Notes under the pieces: generated by a model
The model's database searches: none
What the model saw: the letters and a program-made list of their open reading frames with translations, nothing else
Told to the model about the DNA's origin: nothing
Part shown: in pieces, positions 15,778 to 25,475 of the stretch
How positions within the stretch are numbered: the stretch's first letter is position 1
Layout: each line of letters starts with the position of its first letter
Assembly (NCBI RefSeq): GCF_900163965.1
Contig: NZ_FULE01000036.1
Location: 1 to 48,560, forward strand
DNA length: 48,560 nt
From: Vibrio ruber DSM 16370
Lineage (GTDB): Bacteria; Pseudomonadota; Gammaproteobacteria; Enterobacterales; Vibrionaceae
Direction of reading: 5' to 3'
Position numbers and translations under genes: made by a program

Positions 15778-16635
15778 TTAAATATGCGCTTCCTCATTCT
15801 CTTCTTCGGGCACATCGCACTGGTTCGGGATGGTACACCCCACACCTACTGTCGGCAGGTATGCTGCAATGAACTTAGGATAAGCCCAGGCACCGAAGCA
15901 CGCACCGGCAATCGGCCCGATGATCGGCACAATAAAATAGGGGATATCCTTACCTCCGGTCAAGGCAAAGTCCCAACCTGCCAAATAGGCAAAGAGTTTG
16001 GGGCCAAAGTCCCGGGCAGGGTTCATGGCAAAGCCGGTCAATGGGCCTAATGAGCTGCCGATAACTGCAATTAGAACACCGATCAGCAGGGGATTCATCG
16101 CGTTTCTGTGGGCACCGTTATTTTCATCGCCGAGCGCCAGAATTCCGAACATCAGCACTGCGGTAATGGTAAATTCAACGGCAACGGCACCAAAGAAGGA
16201 TAACGACGCATTCGGGTAGGTTGAAAAAATACCGGCTGTTGCGAGTGCATCCTGACTGCTACGCAGGATGTCATGGGTGACTTCATAGTTGATAAAGAGG
16301 TTGCTATACAACGCATAAATCAATGCCGCAGCACAAAATGCGCCGAGGATTTGCGATGCAATGTAAGGGAGTACTTTGGCTTTGTTAAAGCCGTGGAATG
16401 CTGCCAGAGCAATCGTGACTGCGGGATTAATGTGAGCGCCGGAGACACCTGCCGTGCAATAGATCGCAATCGACACACCGAACCCCCAAATAATACTGAT
16501 TTCCCATTGTCCATATGAAGCACCGGTTAAAACCAGAGCCGCCACACAGCCAACACCGAAAAATATCAGTAACCCTGTTCCGATAAATTCAGCAATACAT
16601 TCCCCTAGTAGGGTATGTTGTTTTGTTCGAGCCAT
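15778..16635 (-). CDS. glpF: Glycerol uptake facilitator (aquaglyceroporin)
   Basis: A 285-residue inner-membrane channel of the MIP family that lets glycerol diffuse into the cell. It has six hydrophobic helices and the two NPA half-helix motifs, SGAHINPAVT (NPA at 70-72) and GFAMNPARD (NPA at 205-207). The Arg after the second NPA belongs to the selectivity filter. The ATG at 16635 follows AAGGA at a good distance; the frame is open to 16734, but that part is the promoter region with a GlpR-like site. It is upstream of glpK and divergent from glpABC. Confidence 0.95.
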   Translation of the reverse strand: MARTKQHTLLGECIAEFIGTGLLIFFGVGCVAALVLTGASYGQWEISIIWGFGVSIAIYCTAGVSGAHINPAVTIALAAFHGFNKAKVLPYIASQILGAFCAAALIYALYSNLFINYEVTHDILRSSQDALATAGIFSTYPNASLSFFGAVAVEFTITAVLMFGILALGDENNGAHRNAMNPLLIGVLIAVIGSSLGPLTGFAMNPARDFGPKLFAYLAGWDFALTGGKDIPYFIVPIIGPIAGACFGAWAYPKFIAAYLPTVGVGCTIPNQCDVPEEENEEAHI

Positions 16636-16723
16636 AGGTAGAGTCCTTGTTTTACTCACATATATGCCCAGCTTATTCTGCATAGAATTCTTTTTGCGAA
16701 AACAAACAAACACAATTAATGAG

Positions 16724-16730
16724 TGTTCGA
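16724..16730. promoter_or_regulatory. GlpR half-site-like sequence upstream of glpF
   Basis: TGTTCGA, the core of the GlpR (glycerol-3-phosphate repressor) half-site, lies about 90 bp before the glpF start. The divergent region 16636-17141 otherwise shows no gene. Confidence 0.4.
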
Positions 16731-17046
16731 GCACAAATGTGTCCCTTTTATTTCTATTTTTGTTAATTAGAGCATTCCTTTAAGGTATGGCATTCCGTTT
16801 GGTGGGTCAATAACGATGTCTGAGTATCGCTTTGAGTCGAGAAATAGCTCATATTTTGGATTTTATATTCAATAAAATGCTTGATAATGGCAATTTAATA
16901 CGTGTTAGACAATGGAAAAGGCCACTGGGTTTGTCTGGTGTTTGAGCCGATTATTTTCTGCTCTCAGGCTATTTGTTGCTTTCATCATCACCTCATGGTG
17001 ACTTATCCCTCAATATTAACGCTTTCTGATTGAACCTCTGCAATAA

Positions 17047-17086
17047 AATGTTCGTTCGCGCTTTTGTGAGCAATATATCGAACATT
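17047..17086. promoter_or_regulatory. Inverted pair of GlpR-like operator halves before glpA
   Basis: AATGTTCG at 17047-17054 and its exact inverse CGAACATT at 17079-17086 face each other about 60-95 bp before glpA. Both match the E. coli GlpR core. Repression in the absence of glycerol 3-phosphate is the expected effect. Confidence 0.55.
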
Positions 17087-17141
17087 TTTATAAATTAATG
17101 ACACACTGTTTGTAAGTGAATTGAGCGAAAGGTTGAGACTT

Positions 17142-18791
17142 ATGGCGGTTGCCCGAAGGTTAGAAACAGATGTCGTCATTATTGGTGGTGGGGCTACTGG
17201 TACCGGGATCATGCGTGATTGTGCATTACGTGGTATCGACTGTCTTTTGCTTGAACGAGATGACATTGCATCCGGAACGACGGGGCGAAATCATGGCTTA
17301 TTGCATTCGGGGGCACGTTATGCCGTGACTGATCCTGAGTCAGCAAAAGAATGCATTCAGGAAAATCAGATCCTCAGACGGATTGCCAGACACTGTGTTG
17401 AACCGACCGACGGTTTGTTTGTGACTTTACCGGAAGATGATTTGGGGTATCAGGATACATTTGTTGAGGCGTGTGAGGTTGCCGGTATTGAAACGACGCG
17501 TTTAAGTGCCAGAGAAGCACTCGCTATCGAGCCACATGTCAATCCGCAGTTGCTTGGTGCTGTCAAAGTACCTGATGGCACATTAGATCCGTTCCGCCTG
17601 TGTAGTGCGAACGTGTTGGATGCGAAAGAACATGGTGCGCGCGTCTTGAACCGGACACATGTCCAGGGTTTGATTCGTCAGGGCGATACGGTGCTTGGTG
17701 TCCGAGTCTGGCGTTCGGATACCCGTGAACACCTTGATATATATGCCAGACAGGTGGTGAATGCCGCTGGCATCTGGGGGCAGAATATTTGCGAATATGC
17801 TGACCTGAAGATTCGTATGTTTCCCGCCAAAGGGTCTTTGCTGATCCTCGATTACCGCATTAATAACCTCGTAATTAATCGCTGCCGTAAACCGGCCGAT
17901 GCCGATATCCTCGTTCCCGGTGATACCATTTCTTTAATCGGTACAACCTCTGAACATGTCGATTATGACCAGATTGATAACTTACAGGTGACGGAGCGAG
18001 AAGTTGAGTTACTGCTGAAAGAAGGGGAGAAATTAGCCCCGATTATGGCCAATACCCGGGTATTGAGAGCATATGCCGGTGTACGGCCATTAGTGTCTGT
18101 TGATGATGATGGCAGCGGTCGCAATATCAGCCGGGGAATCGTTTTACTCGATCATGAAGCGCGGGATGGTCTGAAAGGGTTGACGACGATTACCGGGGGT
18201 AAGCTGATGACTTATCGTCTCATGGCCGAATGGGCAACTGATATGGTCGCCCAGAAACTGGGTCATACAGCTCCGTGTGAAACGCATATCAAGCCATTGC
18301 CCGGCGCGAACGGTATGCCGAAAAAGGCGAGAAAAACCGCCAGTCTCGCCAAGCCGGTTTATGAATCAGCCATTTATCGTCACGGAGAACGTGCGCAACA
18401 ATTTTTAGCGGATACGCCTGAAAGTCAGGCCGTGATTTGTGAGTGTGAGATGGTCACTGCCGGTGAGATCGAATATGCAATTCAACAGCTGGATGTAAAA
18501 AACCTCATGGATCTCAGGCGTCGGACCCGATTAGGGATGGGGCCTTGTCAGGGGGAACTGTGTAGTTATCGGGCAGCCGCGCTGTTTTCTGAATATGCCG
18601 GTATGGATGGTTGCCAGTCGGGGGCCCTACTGACCGATTTTTTGCAAGAACGCTGGAAAGGGATCAAACCGATTTTCTGGGGTAATGCGCTGCGAGAAGC
18701 AGAGTTCAGTTACTGGATTTATCAGGGATTGCTCGGTGTTGGTGAACAACCGCAGACGGACTCGGATACTCAGCAGGAGGAATGGCAATGA
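17142..18791 (+). CDS. glpA: Anaerobic glycerol-3-phosphate dehydrogenase, subunit A
   Basis: A 549-residue FAD-dependent catalytic subunit that oxidises sn-glycerol 3-phosphate to dihydroxyacetone phosphate and hands electrons to GlpC and the quinone pool. The N-terminal dinucleotide fold reads DVVIIGGGATGTGIMRDCALRG. FAD/substrate blocks include ASGTTGRNHGLLHSGARYAV and RAYAGVRPLV. The C-terminal BFD-like [2Fe-2S] domain has CECEMVTAGEIEYA (from about residue 434) and GMGPCQGELC. The ATG at 17142 follows AAAGG; the frame is open to a TTG at 17121. It overlaps glpB by ATGA. Confidence 0.96.
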   Translation: MAVARRLETDVVIIGGGATGTGIMRDCALRGIDCLLLERDDIASGTTGRNHGLLHSGARYAVTDPESAKECIQENQILRRIARHCVEPTDGLFVTLPEDDLGYQDTFVEACEVAGIETTRLSAREALAIEPHVNPQLLGAVKVPDGTLDPFRLCSANVLDAKEHGARVLNRTHVQGLIRQGDTVLGVRVWRSDTREHLDIYARQVVNAAGIWGQNICEYADLKIRMFPAKGSLLILDYRINNLVINRCRKPADADILVPGDTISLIGTTSEHVDYDQIDNLQVTEREVELLLKEGEKLAPIMANTRVLRAYAGVRPLVSVDDDGSGRNISRGIVLLDHEARDGLKGLTTITGGKLMTYRLMAEWATDMVAQKLGHTAPCETHIKPLPGANGMPKKARKTASLAKPVYESAIYRHGERAQQFLADTPESQAVICECEMVTAGEIEYAIQQLDVKNLMDLRRRTRLGMGPCQGELCSYRAAALFSEYAGMDGCQSGALLTDFLQERWKGIKPIFWGNALREAEFSYWIYQGLLGVGEQPQTDSDTQQEEWQ

Positions 18792-20134
18792 TGAATTATG
18801 ATATTGCTGTAATTGGCGGTGGCATTGCCGGATATTGTGCAGCGATTCGCAGTCAACAGGCGGGAAAGAAAACCGTGTTGATCAGTCAGGGGCAGAGTGC
18901 GTTGCATTTTTCTTCCGGTTCCATCGATGTGCTGGGCCGTTTGTCCACGGGCGAGCGGGTTGAGGATCCTTTCGCTGCCATTCTTCAGTTACAAAATTAC
19001 CCATTTGGTTCCTCTGCATTACCGGGACAGGCGGACTTACAGCAACATCCGTATGCGAAAGTCGGCCGTTCGGCTGTAGAGCAGAGTCTGTTGTGGTTTA
19101 AAGAGATGTTGGCTGCGGAGATTCAGTTTTCTCATCAGCCGGATTACGCCAATCACTGGCGGATTACACCGTTTGGCACCCTGAAAGCGACTTGGCTATC
19201 TCAGCCGTATGTGTATCAGCACCGTTCGCAAGCGAATTTCCGCGAAATTGTGATTGTTGCGCTGGCCGGGTATCGTGATTTTCAGCCTCAGATCCTGAAA
19301 GATAATTTAGCCCGCGTGGCTGATTTTGCCGGGATACCGATACGGATTGCTACCATTCGTCTCCCCAGCGTTGCGCACGATCAGCGTCATCCTTGTGAAC
19401 GGCGCTCGCTGGATATTGCTCACTCGTTGCAGCAGGCATCAGTTTGGTCGTCATTTTGTGAGCAACTGACCCGAATGACCTGCGCTGATGATTTGGTGAT
19501 TTTGCCAGCGGTGGTTGGTCATGGTGATGGGATGACAACCTTGGCGCAATTACAACAGGCAACGCAACGTCACTTTCATGAAGTCCCGACGATGCCGCCG
19601 TCATTGATGGGAATTCGCCTTGAAGCAGCGTTACACCGGATTTTTATTCAGGCGGGAGGGATTCATCTCAAAGGAGATCAAGTTCTCAGCGGACACTTTG
19701 CAGGGGAGAGTCTGGCCGAGGTGTATACCCGTAATCTGACCGATATTCCGGTTCGTGCGCGGCACTATATCATGGCAACCGGTAGCTATTTCAGTCAGGG
19801 ACTTCAGGCATCACGACAGGCGATCAAAGAACCGGTTTTCGGTTTGGATGTTGCTCAAATGACTCCGCGAACCCAATGGGGAACACATGATTTTATTGCT
19901 GATCAACCACATCCGTTTATGACCTTTGGTGTGTCAACTGACGCCCATCTTCATCCGAGTTATCGCGGTCAGCGCATTGATAACCTTTATTGTTGTGGTG
20001 CCATGTTGGCCGGATATGACCCGGTTTTTGAAGGCAGTGGCGGTGGTGTTGCGATTGCAACGGCATATCATGCCGTCACGCAATGCATGAGCGATACGCT
20101 TTGCCCGGCTGATCGTCAGGAGGTTATTTCATGA
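18788..20134 (+). CDS. glpB: Anaerobic glycerol-3-phosphate dehydrogenase, subunit B
   Basis: A 448-residue flavoprotein subunit that partners GlpA, beginning with the FAD/NAD fold YDIAVIGGGIAGYCAAIRSQQ and ending with GYDPVFEGSGGGVAIATAYHA. The start at 18788 is preferred because AGGAGGA at 18774-18780 is 7 bp away and it overlaps the glpA stop as ATGA; ATGs at 18782 and 18791 are alternatives. The C-terminus overlaps glpC by ATGA, so all three subunits are translationally coupled. Confidence 0.95.
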   Translation: MMNYDIAVIGGGIAGYCAAIRSQQAGKKTVLISQGQSALHFSSGSIDVLGRLSTGERVEDPFAAILQLQNYPFGSSALPGQADLQQHPYAKVGRSAVEQSLLWFKEMLAAEIQFSHQPDYANHWRITPFGTLKATWLSQPYVYQHRSQANFREIVIVALAGYRDFQPQILKDNLARVADFAGIPIRIATIRLPSVAHDQRHPCERRSLDIAHSLQQASVWSSFCEQLTRMTCADDLVILPAVVGHGDGMTTLAQLQQATQRHFHEVPTMPPSLMGIRLEAALHRIFIQAGGIHLKGDQVLSGHFAGESLAEVYTRNLTDIPVRARHYIMATGSYFSQGLQASRQAIKEPVFGLDVAQMTPRTQWGTHDFIADQPHPFMTFGVSTDAHLHPSYRGQRIDNLYCCGAMLAGYDPVFEGSGGGVAIATAYHAVTQCMSDTLCPADRQEVIS

Positions 20135-21360
20135 ATCGTCTTTTTAGTCAGTTTGCACCACAAAGTACCTCATTTGAACAGTGCATCAAGTGTACGGTAT
20201 GTACGGCTTACTGTCCGGTTTCGAAGGCAAACCCTGATTACCCGGGGCCAAAGCAATGCGGCCCGGACGGTGAACGTTTACGCATCAAAAACCCGGCTTA
20301 TTACGATGAAGCTTTGAAATATTGCACCAATTGCAAACGGTGCGAAACCGCATGTCCTTCCGGGGTGAAAATTGGCGATATGATTGCCGTAGCTCGTGGG
20401 AAATATGGCCAGGAGCCGCTCAATCCGAAACGAATCCGTGATTATGTACTCAGTCATACTGATCTGTTCGGTACACTGGCGTCACCGTTGGCTCCGGTCA
20501 TCAATGCAACGACCGCTTTACCGATGGTTAAAAAAGCCATGCATCGGATGATTGGCGTTGATCAGCATAAATCTTTACCCAAGTATTCGCATGGAACATT
20601 CAGGCGCTGGTTCAGACAGAACTGCGCTGATCAGGCACGGTATCAGCATCAGGTGACTTATTTTCACGGTTGTTATGTCAACTATAACCACCCGCAGCTG
20701 GGAAAAGATTTTGTCAAAGTGATGAATGCAATGAACGTCGGAGTGCGTTTGCTGGAGCGTGAAAAATGTTGTGGCGTGCCTTTGATGGCGAACGGATTTC
20801 ATCATAAAGCGCGCCAGAATGCCGAGGCAAATATTCAGTCGATGATCGCGGCTGTGCGAGAGGATCCAACCCCGATTCTTGCCACGTCTTCCACCTGCTC
20901 GTTTACCTTGCAGCAGGAATACCCACATGTGCTGGGGGTCGATAATACTCAGGTTGCTGACAAAATCGAATATGTGACGCGATTTTTGCTGCGATCATTT
21001 ATGAATGGGCAGCAACCGGTCATGAAACCATTGAATCTGAATGTGGTTTATCACACGCCTTGCCATCTCGAGCGTAGCGGGCAGGCAATCTTTACCATTG
21101 AGTTACTGAAAATGATCCCGGGGGTTACTGTCACGGTGCTGGATAGTGAATGTTGCGGTCTGGCCGGAACGTATGGTTTTAAGGTTGAGAATTATCCGGT
21201 ATCGATGAAGATCGGGGCACATTTGTTTGAATCGATTGATCAATCCGGTGCGGATCTGGTAATCACGGATTGTGAAACCTGTAAATGGCAGATTGAGGAA
21301 AATACCCGGCTTGAGGCAATCCATCCGATCAGTTTGCTGGCGATGGCGATTCAGTCATGA
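20131..21360 (+). CDS. glpC: Anaerobic glycerol-3-phosphate dehydrogenase, subunit C
   Basis: A 409-residue iron-sulfur subunit that anchors GlpAB to the inner membrane and passes electrons to menaquinone. Two ferredoxin-type [4Fe-4S] motifs are complete (C18-C21-C24-C28 and C65-C68-C71-C75). Two CCG-type cysteine-rich domains follow (REKCCGVPLM and DSECCGLAGTYG). It is the last gene of the glpABC operon and has a hairpin terminator 41 bp after its stop. Its presence implies glycerol-3-phosphate oxidation during anaerobic respiration. Confidence 0.96.
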   Translation: MNRLFSQFAPQSTSFEQCIKCTVCTAYCPVSKANPDYPGPKQCGPDGERLRIKNPAYYDEALKYCTNCKRCETACPSGVKIGDMIAVARGKYGQEPLNPKRIRDYVLSHTDLFGTLASPLAPVINATTALPMVKKAMHRMIGVDQHKSLPKYSHGTFRRWFRQNCADQARYQHQVTYFHGCYVNYNHPQLGKDFVKVMNAMNVGVRLLEREKCCGVPLMANGFHHKARQNAEANIQSMIAAVREDPTPILATSSTCSFTLQQEYPHVLGVDNTQVADKIEYVTRFLLRSFMNGQQPVMKPLNLNVVYHTPCHLERSGQAIFTIELLKMIPGVTVTVLDSECCGLAGTYGFKVENYPVSMKIGAHLFESIDQSGADLVITDCETCKWQIEENTRLEAIHPISLLAMAIQS

Positions 21361-21400
21361 ACACGAAAATGAATCGCGGCTTCACCCGCTTTCAATATAA

Positions 21401-21430
21401 AACAGGGGAGCAGCGCTCCCCTGTTGTTTA
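21401..21430 (+). terminator. Hairpin terminator after glpC
   Basis: Perfect 11-bp stem AACAGGGGAGC/GCTCCCCTGTT with a 3-nt loop, followed by a weak T-rich GTTTAGG. It lies between convergent glpC and the small exported-protein gene and may serve both. Confidence 0.75.
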
Positions 21431-21468
21431 GGTTGGGCCCGAAAGCCCTATGGACAGATTAATTTGGA

Positions 21469-21795
21469 TTAGTGTTGTACTGAAATAAAGCGGTGAGTGA
21501 CGAGTTTTTCACCGTTTGGTTCATGGACACTAATTTTGAAGCTGCGGGCATGGTTTTCATTGTTTTCTACAATGACAGTGCCGTGTTCAGAAGTCATCAA
21601 TGTTTGATGCTGACTGCCACCATCAACTTCAACGGGAACCTGACTCACAGGTTGGCCGTTTTCGGTCACTTTGACAATCGCTTGATCTGGTAGCGTATAG
21701 ATGCTCATGTCGTATTGTGATTCAGATGCAAATACATTGGCTGAAAGTAGCGTTGCAATTGCAGTTACGGCAGCTAGTGATAGTTGTTTTTTCAT
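21469..21795 (-). CDS. Small exported protein of unknown function
   Basis: A 108-residue protein whose ATG at 21795 follows GGGTGAG; the frame extends to 21807. It has a clear signal peptide (KKQLSLAAVTAIATLLSANVFA, cleavage before SESQ). The mature ~86 residues are acidic and beta-rich, with an Ig-like or carboxypeptidase-regulatory feel (AIVKVTENGQPVSQVPVEVDGG, then TSEHGTVIVENN). It would be periplasmic. I do not recognise the family. It is monocistronic, with 300 bp of AT-rich DNA upstream. Confidence 0.75.
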   Translation of the reverse strand: MKKQLSLAAVTAIATLLSANVFASESQYDMSIYTLPDQAIVKVTENGQPVSQVPVEVDGGSQHQTLMTSEHGTVIVENNENHARSFKISVHEPNGEKLVTHRFISVQH

Positions 21796-22099
21796 AATCT
21801 CACCCATATTCGTTGTTGGTTGTATTTATTATTTCGTTATGTCGAGAGTGATTATGAGTCGAAATAGTTGTGACTTCGATAGTATAAATTTGTTCGTTGT
21901 TTTCTAATTTTTTGAACTTAGTCACACTTAATATATGTGTGTAACGAATTATTAAGTTGACTTATATTTGCTTATCATATAGGGGTTAATTTAGGGTTAA
22001 GACCCGGTCAATGCTGTCGAAAATATGTGTTTGCGTCCTGTAGCGCCAGAGACACGCATGTACGTCAGTCTGTGAGAGTGACCAGACAGGAATGAGAGG
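21796..22099. other. AT-rich intergenic region, no gene seen
   Basis: About 300 bp between the small exported gene and the LacI-type regulator, both on the minus strand. The left half should hold the exported gene's promoter, but no clear boxes, hairpin or small gene could be picked out. Confidence 0.5.
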
Positions 22100-23104
22100 T
22101 TATGAGAGTGGGTGTGTTGATTCTCGTAGTTCCAGTGAACCGGAATATTCAAAATGTTGTGGTGGCGTGGTTATCTTATTTGCCATATCAATCGCCAGAT
22201 TTGTTGCATCGATGGTTAATTGCTCGATCGGAAGAGAGACGGTGGACAGGCTCGGAATCGAATAAAATGCCGCCGGTTCATTATCGATACCCATTACGGA
22301 AATATCCTGAGGAACGGTAAGCCCACGTTCATATAGCGCCCGGATTGCTCCGAGTGCCATATCGTCATTACAAGAAAAAATAGCACTGAATGTTTGCCCC
22401 TGATCCAATAACTGCATGACGGCAGTATATCCCCAAATGTGGGTACTCTTTCCCTCAATAATCAGCGCTTCATTGACCGGAATATTGTTTTTAGCGAGGT
22501 GATCGCGATAAGCCTGCAACCGTATCTGACCGGTTTGATGATTCAACGGTGTAGTCAGACAGGCAATGTTGCGATGGCCGAGCTTGAGCAGATGTTCTAT
22601 GGCAAGCGAGCCGAGTTGGTATTGATCAAAACTGAAACTGACCAGTTGCTGTGTTGATAGACTGCGGTTCAGTACTATCAGCGGCCTTTGTGTTTGCTCT
22701 TGATATTGAATCAATTGGGGTTCACTGAGATAACGACTGTAGATCATGATGGCATCACAACGCTGCAGCGCGAGTGTGTTCAGCGCTTCTATTTCTCCGG
22801 CTTCACTGTTATGACTTTCCATCACGAACAGTTTCTTTTGGGATTTCTGTAGCGTTTGTGCGGTTTGTTTTAAGATTGAACCGAAGTAATAACTGTCAAA
22901 ATGCGGCAGGATTAATCCAATCGTGTTTGAGGTATTGGTTGCCAATGCCTGTGCGAGAACATTCGGCTGGTATCCCAGTGACTTCATTGCATCAAGAACG
23001 CGGATCCGGGTTATCTCTTTGACGTGCGGGCTACCGTTGATCACTCGGGAGACGGTTGCTTTTGAGACACCGGCTGCTTTACAGACATCAATGATGGTCG
23101 CCAT
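22100..23104 (-). CDS. LacI-family transcriptional regulator, AscG-like
   Basis: A 334-residue repressor. The N-terminal helix-turn-helix reads TIIDVCKAAGVSKATVSRVINGS with the hinge helix near PNVLAQALA, followed by a periplasmic-binding-protein-like effector domain (GLILPHFDSYYFG, RCDAIMIYSRYLS, FSCNDDMALGAIRAL). It is closest in memory to E. coli AscG (beta-glucoside control), especially around RCDAIMIY-R-LS. No sugar transport or catabolic gene is adjacent, so its target lies elsewhere or outside the window. A palindrome just upstream may be its own operator. Confidence 0.88.
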   Translation of the reverse strand: MATIIDVCKAAGVSKATVSRVINGSPHVKEITRIRVLDAMKSLGYQPNVLAQALATNTSNTIGLILPHFDSYYFGSILKQTAQTLQKSQKKLFVMESHNSEAGEIEALNTLALQRCDAIMIYSRYLSEPQLIQYQEQTQRPLIVLNRSLSTQQLVSFSFDQYQLGSLAIEHLLKLGHRNIACLTTPLNHQTGQIRLQAYRDHLAKNNIPVNEALIIEGKSTHIWGYTAVMQLLDQGQTFSAIFSCNDDMALGAIRALYERGLTVPQDISVMGIDNEPAAFYSIPSLSTVSLPIEQLTIDATNLAIDMANKITTPPQHFEYSGSLELRESTHPLS

Positions 23105-23130
23105 CTATTCCCTCAATGGATACATTTTCA

Positions 23131-23143
23131 TGCGCAAAGCGCA
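23131..23143. promoter_or_regulatory. Palindrome upstream of the LacI-type gene, possible operator
   Basis: TGCGCAAAGCGCA, a 13-bp palindrome with an AAA centre, lies 27 bp before the regulator's start codon. LacI-family operators are short palindromes, so autoregulation is possible. Confidence 0.35.
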
Positions 23144-23199
23144 ATTTTACCGAATTATCTCAGGTGGGGGAATGATATTTTTCCGGGGTTACGAGGCAG

Positions 23200-23231
23200 A
23201 CACCATTTCGCCATCAAGGGAGAAATGGTGT
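23200..23231 (-). terminator. Stem-loop after the FIST-domain gene
   Basis: Perfect 10-bp stem ACACCATTTC/GAAATGGTGT with a 12-nt loop, 15 bp beyond the stop of the FIST-domain gene. There is no T-run on either strand, so this is a transcript-end or stabilising hairpin rather than a certain terminator. Confidence 0.4.
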
Positions 23232-23245
23232 TATACGAGCCGGAA

Positions 23246-25264
23246 CTATTGAGTTTGAGATTCGGTCAGGCGTGTGATGGTCAGAACATTCTGATCAATT
23301 TGTGCCAGTTCAGACTGAACTTCATTGATGTCATTAATACTTTCTTCAATGCTGGAAGATGCTTCGGTGGACAGCGTTAACATCTTGCCCATTTCTTCGT
23401 TCAGACCGAGCGAAGAGTGATTGACGTGCTCCATCAGTGCTACGGTTGTTTCAATCACGTCTTTGATCGCATCAATGGAAGAATAAAGATTATTGACTGT
23501 TTCTCCGGTAGAGCTGAGACTTTCTTGGGTATTTTTAGATAGGTTTCTGACTTCATCGGCAACCACGGCAAACCCTCGTCCCTGTTCTCCGGCCCGGGCT
23601 GCTTCAATGGCAGCATTGAGTGCCAGCAAGTTAGTTCTTTCTGCAATACCATCAATGACGTCCAGAATATCCTGAATTTTGTTTGAGTTAGTTTTTAAGG
23701 TTTCGACATATTGCTGGAGTGCCTGACTATGTTCGGTTTGTTTTTTTACTTCACCGGAGAGCCCGGAAAACTGAGTCTGAACCTTTTGGAGTACGTCTGA
23801 CGTATCACTGGCGTAGGATGCGACACTCTGTAGGCTTTGAAGCATCCGTCCCAATAATTCCTTGTAGCGGAACAAATCCTGAATGGTTGTCTGTTGCAGT
23901 GAGGCGACTTTCTTCAAACTGTGCAATTCATTTTGTAAGAAATAAGCTTTGAAATGACTGTAGTAAATGGGGAAGTTATTGGTGTATTCATCATAAAATG
24001 ACTCGCCTTCATTCACTTGATACAGATACAGCGCTGTCAGGGTCTCATTTTGATGCAGCCCTAAGAATTCACCGAATGTACTGAATCCGGCAACTGCAGG
24101 AATATGATCAAAATTATGCACGGCAGAGAGTGAAGAGCCATTATGTAAGCGGCGTAAAATACAGTCGTTCGCGAGCATTGCAATAGGCTCTCGCGGTTTA
24201 CCTCGCTGAAATGCTGCGTAATCGCGCTGGATAGACCCGGCAAAATCTTTTGCCTTCATGAGATATAACTTGTCACCGAATGAAAAATCGCAGAAGAAAT
24301 TGATGGTTTCATCTTCATAGTTAATATTGGCAATGGAGCGAATATACGTTTCATTGCCAATTTTTACGCCGAAACTGTACTGAGCGAGGATCGATTCCAG
24401 CTCAGATGACGCGCAGCCAAAATGGCGGCATAGCATCGACAGGGGAGACTGGAGTGTCATACTCGCTTCGTCAAGGAATGTTTTCACGGTGCGCGTGGCA
24501 GCATTGGTTTCGGCAATCGTAAAGTGAGTTGAGGTCACTTCAAAGTTGTGCGTTTTTAAAATGCCATATCGAACTGCCGGTGCCAGTTTGACAAACACCA
24601 GACAGACTTTGTTGGTCAGAATTTTTCCATCTAAGGCGACATCGGCCTGACTGAAATCCAGCTTACCACCGGCTGAGCTACCAATGAGATAACAAGGAAA
24701 ACAATCCGACTGGTAGAGGGCTTGAACAAAGAAATTTTCAGAAGAGGAGAGACCGTCGAAGAAAGTCAAGGCAATGGTATCGAGATAGCTGACGGGAAAA
24801 TCAAGGCTAACTTTTTTTATTTCATCCTGAATACGCGCGATCCGGTCTTGACGGCTGAGTTTGATCTGGCCACTTTTAATATCTTCACAATGAAGCCCGA
24901 TCTGAGCAATAGAAATCGATTGGAATGCCTGCTCGCTAAAGCTTTGGATGACGATATTATCCCAGCTTTCCGGTGTCGCATGATAGAGCCCTTGCTTATC
25001 CCGCCCTCCCAGTTCTCCGGCACTCATGATCGAGACGACATGCTTGGCAAAAGGCATTGCTTCTTTTAATTTTCTTGAAATTTCCGCAAAAGGGAGATGC
25101 GGTGACACATAGGCGAGAACAAGCGTGGTTGCACTGGCATGGAAGCTCATTTCTTTCAATTGACTGGTACCAATCTGATGGCTTGTGATTGCCTTAACCT
25201 TGACTGGAGGTTCGTGATGCTGGGATTGTTTTTTTGAGGCATTTCGCCAAGATAGATTGAACAT
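23246..25264 (-). CDS. FIST-domain cytoplasmic methyl-accepting chemotaxis-type protein
   Basis: A 672-residue soluble signalling protein. Residues ~45-240 match a FIST N domain and ~250-400 a FIST C domain, an input module thought to bind small ligands such as amino acids. From about residue 430 comes a chemoreceptor signalling domain, with the conserved hairpin tip [35 protein letters not shown]. No membrane segment is visible, so it should act in the cytoplasm, feeding CheA/CheW-type or other kinase arrays. No che gene is nearby. It is the first gene downstream of a 1-kb AT-rich region shared with the T6SS cluster. Confidence 0.9.
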   Translation of the reverse strand: MFNLSWRNASKKQSQHHEPPVKVKAITSHQIGTSQLKEMSFHASATTLVLAYVSPHLPFAEISRKLKEAMPFAKHVVSIMSAGELGGRDKQGLYHATPESWDNIVIQSFSEQAFQSISIAQIGLHCEDIKSGQIKLSRQDRIARIQDEIKKVSLDFPVSYLDTIALTFFDGLSSSENFFVQALYQSDCFPCYLIGSSAGGKLDFSQADVALDGKILTNKVCLVFVKLAPAVRYGILKTHNFEVTSTHFTIAETNAATRTVKTFLDEASMTLQSPLSMLCRHFGCASSELESILAQYSFGVKIGNETYIRSIANINYEDETINFFCDFSFGDKLYLMKAKDFAGSIQRDYAAFQRGKPREPIAMLANDCILRRLHNGSSLSAVHNFDHIPAVAGFSTFGEFLGLHQNETLTALYLYQVNEGESFYDEYTNNFPIYYSHFKAYFLQNELHSLKKVASLQQTTIQDLFRYKELLGRMLQSLQSVASYASDTSDVLQKVQTQFSGLSGEVKKQTEHSQALQQYVETLKTNSNKIQDILDVIDGIAERTNLLALNAAIEAARAGEQGRGFAVVADEVRNLSKNTQESLSSTGETVNNLYSSIDAIKDVIETTVALMEHVNHSSLGLNEEMGKMLTLSTEASSSIEESINDINEVQSELAQIDQNVLTITRLTESQTQ

Positions 25265-25437
25265 AAAGCCACTCCGCCTGTTAGGATTCCGGAAAAATCT
25301 GAGTTGTTTATTGCATATCTGTTTAGTTTAATTGTTTTTATGAGTAAATAGCCGAATTATTATAAATAGGATGCATAAAAGACAATATAAGTAGTATGGA
25401 TAAATTTACGATATGAAAACAAGCACATTATCACTTA

Positions 25438-25475
25438 TTTTGAGAGGTAAGAGGACTTTTTGAGAGGTAAGAGGA
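25438..25475. repeat. Two-copy 20-bp tandem direct repeat
   Basis: TTTTGAGAGGTAAGAGGA occurs at 25438-25455 and again at 25458-25475, with a 20-bp period. It lies about 170 bp upstream of the FIST-domain gene start. Confidence 0.85.
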
